Part shown: one piece after another, positions 35,506 to 48,800 of the stretch
Layout of the letters: the number at the start of each line of letters is the position of its first letter
Numbering within the stretch: the stretch's first letter is position 1
Assembly (NCBI GenBank): GCA_035610835.1
Contig: CM069448.1
Span: forward strand, 26,871,905 to 26,935,904
From: Ophiura sarsii
Taxonomy: Eukaryota > Echinodermata > Ophiuroidea > Amphilepidida > Ophiuridae
Length of the DNA stretch: 64,000 nucleotides
Direction: 5' to 3'
Made by a program: the position numbers and the translations under genes
The notes under the pieces: generated by a model
The model's database searches: none
Told to the model about the DNA's origin: nothing
Seen by the model: only the letters and a program-made list of their open reading frames with translations

Positions 35506-35917
35506 CCGTTGATCCAGTGTTACCATAAGTAGTTGACTTTCTGATGACGTCACGAGTTGTGTTAGGTGACGTATTCTGGATCAATTGATCATACAGGTGA
35601 CTAAGTTGGTAGGCCCCCTCGTCGCTGTTCATGAGGTGCTGTTTCATGTCAAGATGGGATTTGCGACGGATCCATCTGGTATTTCTAGTGTTGTCTCTCG
35701 CGAGAATGTTTGTATCGTCCCATTTTATTAGATGGTTTTCCGTAGCAGCGTGATCTGCGATCGAAGACTTCATCTCCGTATTTTGTGAGTCTTTCCTTGC
35801 CGTGCGTGTACATTTGCGGCCTGTCATTTTGTCCGTTTCTGTTTTTCTGAGTAAATGAGATTCATGAGTTGTAACTTGAGTTCCTGCGATGTCAATTGCT
35901 GTAAAACTTATGTTCAT
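35492..35917 (-). pseudogene. Penelope-like element C-terminal fragment
   Basis: Minus-strand frame of 141 codons with TGRKCTRTARKDSQ, then SSIADHAATENHLIKWDDTN and TRWIRRKSHLDM. The pattern ADHA..ENH.I.WDD...RWIR is what I recall for the distal part of the GIY-YIG domain of Penelope-like elements. It is a different family from the + strand fragment at 33831. 5'-truncated. Confidence 0.7.
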
Positions 35918-36194
35918 GAGTTATAAATAGACTCCGGTGGAATATAATTATACAAAACGCGGCGCTACAGGCTGTATGTGAATCTCGGCACCTGATAGGC
36001 GGTACGCATACTTCCTTGCCGACTAAAAACGCGCCAAAATGGGCAAAAATCTGCGGGTTCTGTATTTGAAGCAACCCTGTCATGTCTGCAGTTGTAATGT
36101 ATTAAGAAACCACATTATGTTTAACATGTTTAATTACAAAATTCAATGAACCGATTAAAGACTGAATATCCTTTAAAGACATTGTCTGAACTGA

Positions 36195-36905
36195 TCAAGC
36201 CTTTTCCAAACATACCAAAAGCGCATTAACTTTGTCTAGTGGTACTCTGACTGTTTGAGATACTGAATCAATTTCAAGTCCCAGAAAAGTCAATGAATGA
36301 CTGGGACCGACTGTCTTCTCCTGTGCTAATGGGACCCCTAACTTAACACACATTGATTGTAACTGAATCAATAATTGACGGCATTGATGAGAATTGGGTG
36401 CTGATAGCAGGAAGTCATCGAGATAATGTACTACTTCTTGAGAACCAGACATTTTCTTCCCACACCCTGTTTTTTCACCATGGCGAGTGCGCAATCAAAT
36501 GATGAGTACTTAACGGTGGAAACCTCGTTTGGAATGCCATCATTGATGGATGAGCCAGCTGGGAAGGAGAGATTGGTTATCAGCCGGTACTCGCCACGCT
36601 GCTTCTTCTCAATAATACCAATGGGGGAACAATGCAACCTGGGAAGAGGACGAACTTGGAATGGTCCTATGATCCGACCCAGTGAAATTTCTTTATTCAA
36701 TTTATCCCACGTAGCCGTTGGATTCTGTGCAGCGGATATAGTAGACAGTGAGATTCACATACTTCCCGAATACCAACAAAACCCAGTCTAAAACCCTCTG
36801 AAAACCCAGCATTTAAAATATCACGCTGTATGATATTGGGATAGTCGCGAAACCACTGAACAAGAATGGGAACCCTGATGGGTGATGGCGCCAGAGAAGT
36901 CAGGA
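36195..36905 (-). pseudogene. DIRS-like reverse-transcriptase remnant
   Basis: Minus-strand peptides, in order: FRDYPNIIQRDILNAGF, then EISLGRIIGPFQVRPLPRLH followed by CSPIGIIEKKQRGEYRLITN and SFPAGSSINDGIP, then VVHYLDDFLL with LTFLGLEIDS. The YLDD box and the GRI.GPF..P...LHCSPIG block are typical of tyrosine-recombinase (DIRS-type) retroelements. Between the two halves the palm region (the expected catalytic Asp and motif B) is missing, and frames change, so the copy is dead. Confidence 0.75.
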
Positions 36906-39065
36906 CAAAATTAAAACCAGTAGATCCGATTTAGGTTGGACAATTTCAAACCTGTTGCATTTTATAATTAATCCACACAAGAAAAGGAACATCACACATG
37001 TGTTGTCATACAATCAAACAAGATGCACTTATGACCTCATGAATAAATTAGCAACCATCAAGTAGCCCAGATAGCACAGGCCATGCAAATGCTGCCCTCA
37101 CTTGACTAGATATAAATTCACAATTCATAACTAGAGTAAAATAACCTAATGAGGAGAGAAAAAGGGGCCTAAACAAGAGCAATAGCGATGAATTTAATAC
37201 CAGATTAAATCTGGAACTTTGTCCCATTTATGGCTATCAATTTGGCGGCCATTTTGTTTTTTAAAATACTGGATATGAGTTTCTAGTGATCTAACACATA
37301 CATCCCATTGTTAAAACTATACTCTCATCATACATTTTGGTTGATGTATGTCATTTATGGAATTTTACCATTTTTAGCGTCCATTTTGGCGACCATCTTG
37401 GATTTAGGTATGTTAACGAAGCAAAGGTACTGAATATGACTGTCTAGTGGTCTAATACATACATCCATTTTTACCATTTTTAGCGTCCATTCTGGCGACC
37501 ATCTTGGATTTAGGTATGTTAACGAAGCAAAGGTACTGAATATGACTGTCTAGTGGTCTAATACATACATCCCACTATTAAAACTATACTTTCACCATAC
37601 ATTTTGATTGATACATTTTGGATGCCATCTTGAATAACCCCTTAGCATACATTACCAACATTATTTTTAGTAATATCCTGAATATGTTTTAGGACCATGA
37701 AAGGAAGTCACAAAAGTTGGTTTTAGGGGAGTCCTGGGGGGGGGGGGGGTGCACGGTAAGTACATACCCGACTAAATTATTATGACATAGAAACAAACTA
37801 ACAACACACATAAAACACACAAAAGATTGACAGTTTGTTATGTGATAACTTATAGATGCTTCATGCATTTGAACAGCTTAGGTACAGACACTTTTGGACC
37901 CGTTGAATTTACACTGGTATGTTTCAACAAACCAAATTATTTGTGTTTTTCAGTTCGTTGCACCCGAGTGTTGGGGAAACCAACATCAGTCAACCAGCAG
38001 GTCACGCTTTGTGCACGCCAAGGTCATTCTTTCTTTTCACGGGATGTAATTGCAATATGCAAGCTCCGATGATTTCCGAAATTTTCCGAAAAGAAGAGCT
38101 CACTTTAGATCGCTTTCTCATTAAACCAGAATATGTATGTAGACTGTTTTATTCACAGTTGTTTGATTTATAATTTCTGCTATCATTCATATCAGATAGT
38201 GTACAATTATGACTGTATAAAATGATGTAATTCTTGATTTAAAAACGAGGTAAAATGATCATATTTATGTGATATGTGATTACAAATCCTGGTCGTGACC
38301 GTTTGAAGCATTTGAATATCAATTTGATAACACTTATTTCAATTTGAAGCATTGATCTTTCATATAGTAAAAGATTAGAAGGGTTGAGAATGGTTATCTG
38401 CTTCAAATATTCACATGAAATATTTTTGGTGGAAAGATCGGAATTTTGCTGTGGTTCCACATGCTCTCTGTATAGACATAGCATATGTTAGGGATATCCA
38501 TTTGAAATACATAATGTTTCCCGCGACACTGCACGCACGGTTGGTTTACTTTATCTTGATGGGACATCGATCGGCAACGCGACTTTCTACACAGAGAATG
38601 ACAGAATGTGCAAAATTTGCCAAACTAAAATCATCTGTTCATCTCTTATACTCCTGGTCTTGACCGTTTGAAGCAATAAACCTTCCGAATGTTGACATTT
38701 TACGGAGACGAAGACTATACTTTATTTGCTGCGAAATATTCAGGAGGGTAGTGACCATTTTTAACGAGATATGGCACATTTATTAATATTGCAGAAAAAT
38801 TGCGATACTGTTTTCAGTATTTTAGGTCCTACACATCATTTTAAAGGATCACATCACCCGTATTAATTAAGATTGAAGCCTTGCCAACCATAATAAGGAG
38901 TTTATAGTGGAGATTTTACCTGAAATGACACAAAAAATAGCAAATTTAAAACTCTTCTCATTTTCATCCTTGCAAAAATGTCCGTTGGCCGAGCGAGGTC
39001 ATTCGCGCTGGCTGAAAAAGAAAATAGCGACAATTTGCGTGACATGCTAGCTGACTGATATTAAA
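36906..39065. other. Intergenic DNA upstream of P450 gene 2
   Basis: A 107-bp direct repeat (TTTTTAGCGTCCATTTTGGC at 37371 and its copy at about 37478) and a poly-G run at 37737. GACCGTTTGAAGCA occurs twice (38298 and 38661). No gene recognised. Confidence 0.5.
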
Positions 39066-39298
39066 CAGTGGCGTACCCAGGGGGGGGGGTCCAGGGGGCC
39101 CTGCCCCCCCCCCCCCCCCCCCCCCCCCCTGAAATATCCCCGTCGGTAAAAACGACCCTCCGTCGGTAGATTTGCGATTTTGACCATGCGATTTTTTGGG
39201 AGTCTGTAAAAAAATCTGTCGGTACATCATGCCTTTCGTCGGTACAAGTATGGTCGGGCCCCCCCCCCCCCAGTTTCCAAAAGCTGGGTACGCCACTG
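39066..39298. mobile_element. hAT-type MITE with perfect 8-bp duplication
   Basis: Ends CAGTGGCGTACCCAG / CTGGGTACGCCACTG, flanked by ATATTAAA on both sides (39058-39065 and 39299-39306). G- and C-runs lie just inside the ends. It sits about 150 bp upstream of the P450 gene 2 start codon. Confidence 0.92.
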
Positions 39299-39450
39299 AT
39301 ATTAAATAAGGTGATTTTGATTATATCACAGGACTGACCTTGACTGTCAACTCATCCATAGCCATGACCTCTCTAACAAAAGGCCTTTGCTCTGACCGGA
39401 CGTACGTATCACCAGTAATCATACAAGTTTCTGGCACCCATCGAAGAAAA

Positions 39451-39814
39451 ATGGTTGTTTTATACATATTGTCGTGGCTAAATGTCCATACAATCCTGAT
39501 TTCAGCTGTCATATTTCTTCTCATATCGTGGAGCTTTATTCAACGCGGGAGGACTCTGCCACCAGGGCCGTGGAGCCTTCCGCTGATTGGTTGTCTTCCA
39601 AGTCTAATGTATAATCTCTATCGATTCAGTGACGAACCGGAACACTTGCTGGCCAAAATGGCGATTCGGTACGGTGATGTATTCCGTGTGAATATTGGTA
39701 ACAAAATTATCGTGGTAGTGAATGGATACAAATCGATATCTGAGGCGTTCCAGAATCCGTTACTGAGTGACCGACCGACAAGTCAGTTATTTAAAGAAAC
39801 AGGCTTCGACAAAG
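39451..39814 (+). CDS. P450 gene 2, exon 1
   Basis: Start ATG preceded by CATCGAAGAAAA, a context shared with gene 1 (CATCGAAAA). It encodes the anchor and hinge to FDKG. Donor GTAGGC as in gene 1. The frame is open further 5' to 39340, but that part is unlike gene 1. Confidence 0.9.
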
Positions 39815-42800
39815 GTAGGCCTGAGACGAATATACCTGAAGGAATACTATTCATTCCTGTTATGTGCAGCCAGTTTAATTCTTCTTGGTGCAGGTCATGT
39901 TTTAACCTGGGCTACATTTGTGTTACATGGTCTATTCATGAAATAGACCCCTTTTTGCCCTTTCAGGATAATATCAAAATGTTAACATATAAAAGGATGA
40001 AACCACATACACCTAGCACATAAAGTCCCTGACCAGGTGCTTTGAGGTTGGCTAATTCAAAATATATAATCGGTACCAAAAATCTGAGATTTACCTTAAA
40101 TGAGCAAATTTCTTCTCCGCAGTTTGATACCTCATTCAACCAAATCGAATGGATACTTTTAAAGTTATGGCGATTTCAATGACCGCGCATAACAACAGCA
40201 AAGTTGCACTAGGTATAGGAAATCAGAAGCGAAGCGAGCGTTACCCGCTAGTAAGTGTACAAATTATTCTCTACATATCAACATTCTCTTCAGCTAATTC
40301 AAGGCCGACACCATTAAAACAATAGGCCTGTTCATCTCACATTTCTTGCGTCAAAGGTGAATTGAGATTTTCCTGTTTGTTAAACGGAAATACGGTCTTT
40401 GCTAAAAGGTTTAGAGGGGCACACACAGTTTCGGGTTATTGAGGAGGAACGAGTCTATAGTGTTACACATGGTTTGTAACTGGAAACTGCACGTAAAACA
40501 CTAAAATGTCACTGCATTTAACATTTAGTGAATTTGCAAAACACCCCCCTTTTAGTGGCATTTTAATTCACTCATTTGAGTTATCTTGCTAACCTATATG
40601 TATAAAATCCTCATTAGCGGCATTTTAATCTAGCGAATAGAGGTTCCTAGCGAAATTTTGTTGCTTTATAGATGGGGTGACAGGTGACGTCACACCGGGC
40701 ATTTGGCCAGCAGTTACCATTGTTCTTTGCCCGGCGGTTTGCGTGCGCATCCTGTTTTGTTTAGGACCCGTGCTTTTAAAACCCGCGCCAAAGCATTATA
40801 AAGGCAATAAGCATTATAAAGGCCACTTAAACTCGTGTCAGCAATATTGGGGGTCTTAAATGTTGCTTGCGCTGTCTTATATGATCTGATTGTGATTGAG
40901 AATTCTCCAAGAAATATTGGGGAAGTGAACTTGAGGATGTGATTGGTACGTCAGCAATATATTGAGGATCCGTTTCGACGCCACGCCTAACTCACTAACT
41001 TTAATCACACAAACTTATAATCGTTGGCAATCTTCCTCTCCTCCCCCACCGGGCACGCTGATCAGACAGGCACACAATCATAATGTTTTCATTGTCGAGA
41101 CCCATATTGTTTCATAATGTTGAAACCTGTAGAAAAAATAAGCGCGAAGCGCGCAAAGATTTTCAATTTTTAACTAAAATGGTCCTGAAAAAGTTGCTGC
41201 GCGCGAATTAGTTTGCATGTTTCATTGAAACATTGAATCTACAATGCGTGAAGCGCGCAACATTTTCCAGAAAACGTTCCTGAAGCCATCTTGTTAGGCT
41301 TGAATAATTAAACATTGAAACTAATACGCGCGAATAGCGCAAAAATTACCAGTTTTTAAAAATAAAATGGTCCACAAAACGTTCCTGAAGCCATCTTGAT
41401 ATGCTTGAATAATTAAACATTGAAACTAAGACGCGCAAAGCGCGCAAAAATGTCCATTTGTTAACTAAAATGGTCCAGAAATCGTTTGAGAAGCCATCTT
41501 GTTATGGATGGATAATGAAACATCGAAACTAATACGCGTGAAGCGCGCAAACATTTCCAGGTTTTTTTTAAACTAAAATGGTCCAGAAAACGTTCATGAA
41601 GCCATCTTGCTATGCTTGAATAATTAAACATTGAAACTAATACGCACGTAGCGCGCAAAAATGTCCAGGTTTTCAACTTAAATGGATCAGAAAACGTTCC
41701 TGAAGCCATCTTGCTATGCTTGAATAATTAAACATTGAAACTAATTAACGCGAAACGCGCAAACAATTCAAGTTTTTTAACTAAAATGTTCCAGAAAACG
41801 TTCCTGAAGCCATCTTGTTATGCTTGAATAATTAAACATTGATACTATTTTTTTGGCGAGAAGCGCGCAAAAAAGTCCAGTTTTTTAACTAAAATGGTCC
41901 AGAATACGTTCTTGAAGCCATCTTGTTATTCTTGAATAATTTAAACAATTGAAACTAATTTTGCAGTACAAGTGCGATTTCTACTCGTTCAGTTTAAATC
42001 GTTATGTAGTGCAATACCCTTTCGATAATACAATATAGATCAGTACGCCTACCCTTCCCTCCCCTCTAGGCTCCAGCTCTTGAACTTATTATTGGACACA
42101 CACTGTACATTTTTTCAAAAATAGGTTTTAGTTTTAGTTTTAGTTTTAGTTTTATTTGGCATATCAAGACACAGAGATACAATACATCAGATCAAATATA
42201 CAAATCTTAAAAACTTGCAAAATTAACACAACATATTAATACAAGAAAACATATAATGCCAAGGATAGCCCAAGAAAGCTCTAAAAAGGGCTTATTTCCA
42301 TTGGGGTCCTTATTAAAAACAGCACATTATAAAAACATCATATATATTTGCACACAAAATAATATTGCACTTTTTATGAAACAACTGCATATAAAAATGG
42401 ATGAAAAATCAAGATAGAAAGTGACTCTTTACTGCCTTTTTGAACTGCCCGTGGGTTTTGGATGTTTTAACCTGAGTTGGTAGCAAGTTCCATTCCCGAA
42501 TACCAGTAACGAAAATGTATTGCACTGCTGACCTTTAGCTTTGGGAACCAGAAAATTTGTTGCACTGCCCCTGGTATTGTATCTGTGAGTGTTGGACAAT
42601 TTGGTAAATTGAGAATTCAAGTACTCAGGTGCTATTTCATTATATATTTTAAAAACATGATTGAGTTTAAGTTGTTTAACTCTATCTTCAGCATTCCCAG
42701 CTTCTTAAATTCTACATCACCAATGTGGGACCTGGGCTCCAGCTTCAAAATAAAGCGAATCAACTTATTTTGCACAACTTGCAGCTTATTTTTCAACTTA

Positions 42801-45800
42801 GTAGAAAGTGAAGAAAACCATGAAGAGCAACAATAATCAAAATGGCATTGTATAAGGGCGGTGCAAAGGGTCTTACGAGATCTTTCGTTCAAAAAATGAC
42901 CTTGTCTGTATAAGAAACTTAATCTACCACAAGATTTTTTGACAACTGATTTTGCAACAGTTTCACCACTGAGATTTTCATCGAGAGTAATCCCAAGGTA
43001 TTTGACAGAGTTGGTAGGATTTATAATTTTTCCGTCACAAGAAACTTCAAACTTGTCCACCCTGCTCAGTCTAGGTTTAGATCCAAAAAGAATAGACTCT
43101 GTTTTGCCAAGGTGCAATGACAATTTGTTGTCGATCAGCCATTGTCTACACGACTCAAGTTCTCTACTTAAAGTGTCAGAAATTACTTTTGGGTCTTTAT
43201 CTGATGTGAAAAGGGCACTATCGTCAGCATATAACAAAAGATTACAGTTAACGCTTGATGACATATCGTTAACATAACACAAGAAGAGCAGGGGCCCTAA
43301 AATACTACCCTGTGGAACGCCACATGATATATTCATGGGTTTGGATTCAACCTGATTTACATTAACAATCTGTTTTCTGTCAGATAAGTATGATTTGAAC
43401 CATTTAACAGAGTCAATGTGAATACCCATAGCTTGCAATTTGTTACAAAGTATGTCATGGTCTACAGTAACTGTATCGAATGCCTTCTGTAAATCTAAGA
43501 GCACCATACCTGTGTATTTACCAGCAGCCATCTGGGATCTAATATAATCGGTGAGGTAAATAAGGCATGTATCAGTAGAGTATGAGCCTCTGAAACCAGA
43601 TTGCAGGCTATAAATCATATTATTATCAGAGAGGTACATTTCAAGTTGGTTATACACTGCTTTTTCAAGAATTTTTGAGACAATGGACAATATGCTAACC
43701 GGTCTATAATTGCCAACATCGGATCTACTGTTCTTCTTGAATAAAGGCCTTACTCTAGCAAATTTCATATCAGTGGGAACGGTGTTGCTGGTGATAGACA
43801 AGTTAACGATAAAAGCCATGTGATCTTCAATTACCGCTGCACCGTCTTTTAAGAATTTCGCTGGTATACGATCTAGACCGGTACTTTTATTGGGCTTCAA
43901 CTTGAGTAGCTCTTTGTACACAAAGTCAATGGGTACAGGCGATAGCTTAAAACCCTTTGGGGAGACATTCTTACTTTTGTAGTAGTTTTTAAATGCATCA
44001 GACCCAGTGTCAAAACTATTACTGGCAGGTGGCAATTTGTTAACCAATGTTGAAGCAACAGAAGTATAAAATTGATTGATATAATTTGCAACTTTGTTGG
44101 AATCAAAGCAAGTTTCACCATCAATGTCAAGAACCACTTTGGTCTCACCTTTTGTTTTGTTACTATACCCAAGAGTTTTCAACTGTTGCCAAAGTTTTTT
44201 TGAGTCATTTTTGTGTTCTTCAATTTTACTACTAAAGTGCTCAGCTTTTGCAGATCTTACATCCCTCTGAATGTTATTTCTCATTTGACAATATTCCTTG
44301 TACAGATCAGTTTTTGTTCGGTCTTTTTTGAATTTGTACAATAAGTGGTCTCTGTACCTGATATTTTCAAGGATCTCATTGTTTATCCATGGTTCAGACC
44401 TGTTTTTCAGTCTAATCTGCTTAATAGGTGCTACAATGTCAAGGACCTGCAGGAAGATTGACCTAAAATGACTCCAAGCTTGGTTTATATTACTACAATA
44501 CACACCAGACCAATCAGCAGATGACAATGCTGCCAACAGAGTCTCAACACTGTAATTCTTTAGTGACCTGATTTTGATGACATTATGACTACGACCAATT
44601 TGGCTTTTCAATACCTTACGTGTACAGTAAATGAGAAGATGATCACTCAAACCAATACACACTGTTAATTCCTGACTGATAGATCTTATTTTCATTATTG
44701 CAAATAATGTGATCAATCAGGGTACTACTGGTATCAGTTACACGAGTAGAGGTCTTGATTAATTGTTTCAAGTTGAATAAGTCAAGAATGTTTTTATAGT
44801 TCTTAAATAAACTACAGTTCTGTTCAAAGAAATTAACATTGATATCACCTAGTATCATGATTTCACAATCAGATCTTATACCGTATTTGAGATACAACTT
44901 TCAAAGTGACTCCAGAACTCAATGTCCTCATCAGGTGGGCTATAGCATACACCAATGGTAATAGGTTTAGACTTTGGTAATAATAAATCAAACCAGATTG
45001 TCTCTATACGATTGTCATGTAAATCTTGTCTAGGGTTAAAAGCAAAATCGTTCCTTATGTACACGCAGACTCCTCCACCCTCACGATCCCTATCGTTGCG
45101 GAGCACAGAGTAACCACCAATTGCAATTTCAGCGTCCGTGATGGAATCATCGAGCCATGTCTCGGAGATGCCAATTACTGCTGCTCTGGTTTTTTGAGCG
45201 ATGATATTTATCTCTGGTATTTTTTTCAACAGAGATCTTACATTGAGATGGATCATATGGATGCCCTTGCGATGAAACTGATCAAACTGTTTCTGTTGGG
45301 CCCGGTCTGGTGGGCCCGGTCATCCGAGTACTTTGTTCCTTTTGCCGTTGACAACAAACCAGACGTTTTAACTACCTATCAGTTTTACGCTCTACTCGCC
45401 CAAACCCAAGGGATCGCATCACGCTGTGTACGCTGTGTAAGAGGCTGTTATTTACATTTTTGGTTTGTGGTCAACGGCTTGTGACGTCATTCCGTGGTGA
45501 CCTATAACACAGTAATCTATTATATCGGTTGAGAAATAAACAGCAATCTATTATATCGGTTGAGAAATAAACAGCAATATATTATATCGGTTGAGAAATA
45601 AACAGCAATCTATTATATCGGTTGAGAAATAAACAGCAATCTATTATCGGTTGAGAAATAACACATCAATCTATTATCGGTTGCGAAATAAACAGCAATC
45701 TATTATCGGTTGAAAAATAACACATCAATCTATTATCGGTTGAGAAATAAACATCAATCTATTATCGGTTGGGAAATAACACATCAATCTATTATCGGTT

Positions 45801-48800
45801 GAGAAATAAACAGCAATCTATTATCGGTTGAGAAATAACACATCAATCTATCATATCGGTTGAGAAATAAACAGCAATCTATTATCGGTTGAGAAATAAC
45901 ACAGCAATATATTATCGATTGAGAAATAAACACTACTATCCAGGGTGAGTCAAAAAACTGCAATAGTGGAAAGAAGCCATATTTTTTTCAAAACCAAGGT
46001 GAAGTTTGAAATTTCTTAACGTTGCAAGAATGATATATTTGTTCTTGACTCCATGTGAAAAAAATGAAGTCAATTGCATTTTTCGTTTGTCTTTGGTGAT
46101 CATCTTTGCTGCCCAACCCAATTTACTTGTTTGTCCACGAGCATAGGGATTTTCAATTGAAATTGCACACATTTCATGTTCACATTTGAATATCCCGCCA
46201 ACAAAAATTTGGAATAATTTCGTTTTTATTCAAATTTAGAACATTATAAGCAATCCATAGCATGGGTTATGTAAATTAATTATTTTATCTCCCATGTAAA
46301 CAATAAAGGATACATTAAATTCCAATTATATCACAAATTTACTTGAATTTTTAAATTTTAATGAGAGACGCATTTTGCAATCTTATGCATGTTTTAGATG
46401 TTTCGTGGACAAGCGTGTGAAATGGGTGCATGGGTAAAAAGGTTCACCAAAGGCAAACGAAAAATGCGATTGACTTCATATTTTCACATAAAATTAGTAA
46501 CATATAGGCCTACATGTATGTATTCTTATAACGTTTAAAAAAATTCAAACATCAACTAGGTTTTGAAAACAAGATGGCTTCTTTCCACTATTGCAGTTTT
46601 TTGACTCACCCTGTCTATTATCGCTAGAGAAATAAACACTGAAATCTATTATCGGTTGAGAAATAAACACCAATCTATTATATCGGTTGAGAAATAAACA
46701 GCAATCTATTATCGGTTGAGAAATAACACATCAATCTATTATCGGTTGAGAAATAAACATCAATCTATTATCGGTTGAGAAATAACACATCAATCTATTA
46801 TCGGTTGAGAAACAGCAATCTATAGTTTAATATATAATAGCAAGTTGAAGTTGATGTATGGCATGTGGCGTTACGTGTTTGGTATATAAGTAAATGACTT
46901 TTCTGCCTGGTTTGTTTTAATTCAGGGGTCTTTACGACATCAGGAAACGCATGGAAGAGCCAACGCAAGATTACACTTGATATATTCCGCAACTTCGGCG
47001 TTGGAAAACGGAGCTTTGAAGGGTCTATTTCAGCCGAAGCTCTGGTATTGGTCCAGTTGATGTCCGATAATAAAAATCATCCCTTCGACCCCCAGATTCC
47101 GATTGGGAACTGCGTGTCTAATATCATTTGTTCCGTCGTTTTTGGCAAACAATACGACCACACTGACCCCGAGTTCATACATTTTATGGATATATTCGGT
47201 TCAGTTGTTCACAAAGTTGGTTCTGGGGTGGCATTGCCATTTCTCCCGATCCTACGATATTTGTTTTCGTCTCGATATAATGACATCAAATCAATTACCC
47301 TGGAAATCAAATCACTATTTGAAGTTTCAATCAAAGATCACATAAACACCTTTGATAAGAGATATCTGAACGATTACATAGACGTTTTTCTGAATGAAAT
47401 TGAACGAAACAAAGACCTGGAATCTTCAGAATACATAAACCACCAGGCGCTTTCTGCGGCAGCACTAGAACTGTTCGGTGCCGGGACCCAGACCATTGCG
47501 TCATCAATTGAATGGGGTCTTCTCTATATGATAACATATCCAGAAATTCAGACCAAACTTCATACCGAGCTTGATACAATCATCGGACGCCATCAGACGC
47601 CTCAGTGGAACGATAGATCCAAGTTGCCGTACACCGAAGCTGTTATACAAGAACTTCAACGTATCCGAACTGTTGTGCCGCTTGGTGTTCCTCACATGGC
47701 AGCCGAAGACACTAAACTAGCGGGATATGACATACCTAAAGATTCCATTATTGTGTCCAATCTTTGGGCGGTGCACAATGACCCAGATTTATGGCCAGAT
47801 CCAGACCAATTTCAGCCGGAAAGATTCTTGGACGAAAATGGAAAGTTTTGTCCTCGGGAAGAGTTGATTCCATTTAGTACAGGTTTGTATTCAATTCAAC
47901 AATAATGGTTGTATTATATACATGTTAGGATATACAAAACCACCAATGACAGCAACATTTGCCTGTATGGGACCCAGATAGTCGCCCCAAAGGGCCCCAC
48001 ATCTCCAACTGATTTATTCAACCGAAGAGGTAAATGGGTGAATCTTTTAGCATTGGAACTATTACATGTTAAGATATACAAAACCACCAATGACAGCAAT
48101 ATTTGCCTGTATGGGACCCCAGATAGTAGCTCCAAAGGACCCCACATCTCCCAACTGGTTTATTCAACCGAAGAGGTATACGAGGGGGATTAGTAAGTTC
48201 GGTCACCAAAGGGTGCCCCAACTGCACAATACAATACTGCCTTGATTGTGTTATGTCATCCTTTACAACACATTCTTATCTCCCTTATAACTCATATTAG
48301 GTTACAAGGCCCGCTTAGCAGCGGTATAAATTGATGCCCTAAAAACCGTCAACAAATTTAAATATTCGCCTTCCATCCACGTTGGTTGCTATATACAAGG
48401 GCGGATATCCCGGGGGGGATGGGGGGGATTTATCCCCCCCCACTTTTTGACCTGGGGGGGATGGTCAATGTAATCATCCCCCCCCTGATTTTTCACATCT
48501 ACCAACAAAAAAAGGGAAAAGGGGGGGGGGAAGGAAAAAAGAAAGAAAAAAAGGGGAAAAAGGAGAAAAAAAAGGAAAAAGAGAGGGAGGGAGGGACATA
48601 AGAACGTTTGGAGTTTATTGTGCGTTGGTTAGGATACATACGCGTATGTACGTTAAGAATCCATCTTTTGGAGGTAACTAATTAACTTCTTTCTGGTATA
48701 GGCCTATCTGCCTATTTAAAAAGCCAATATTGATCAGAAATAAAGTGATTGCTTTTCAATAAAATATTGGTCAAAAGTATACCAGATCGCACGAAATGAG

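Larger units (their letters stand above)
42122..45500 (-). mobile_element. LINE (Jockey superfamily, CR1/L2-like), nearly full ORF2, frameshifted
   Basis: Read on the minus strand. The endonuclease begins near 45256 with HLNVRSLLKKIPEI, ISETWLDDS and later SDHLLIY; the reverse transcriptase (44716-42632, 694 codons) has NYRPVSILSIVSKILEK, VLLDLQKAFDTV, VPQGSILGPLL and YADD. The C-terminal domain runs to about 42429. Single frameshifts near 44885, 44690 and 42630 break it into four frames, so it is inactive but fairly young. The 3' UTR has a hairpin at 42309-42263 shared with the SINE at 27009. The 3' end is a (CTAAAA)n tail at 42160-42122. It inflates intron 1 of P450 gene 2. Confidence 0.9.

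Noticed and set aside
36426..36791. 121-codon + strand frame
   Set aside because: Antisense to the DIRS-like reverse-transcriptase remnant.
42939..43277. 112-codon + strand frame
   Set aside because: Antisense to the LINE reverse transcriptase.
45026..45484. 152-codon + strand frame
   Set aside because: Antisense to the LINE endonuclease and its 5' UTR.
45507..46824. CRISPR-like array of repeats
   Set aside because: Units are contiguous, with no unique spacers, and lie in an animal intron.
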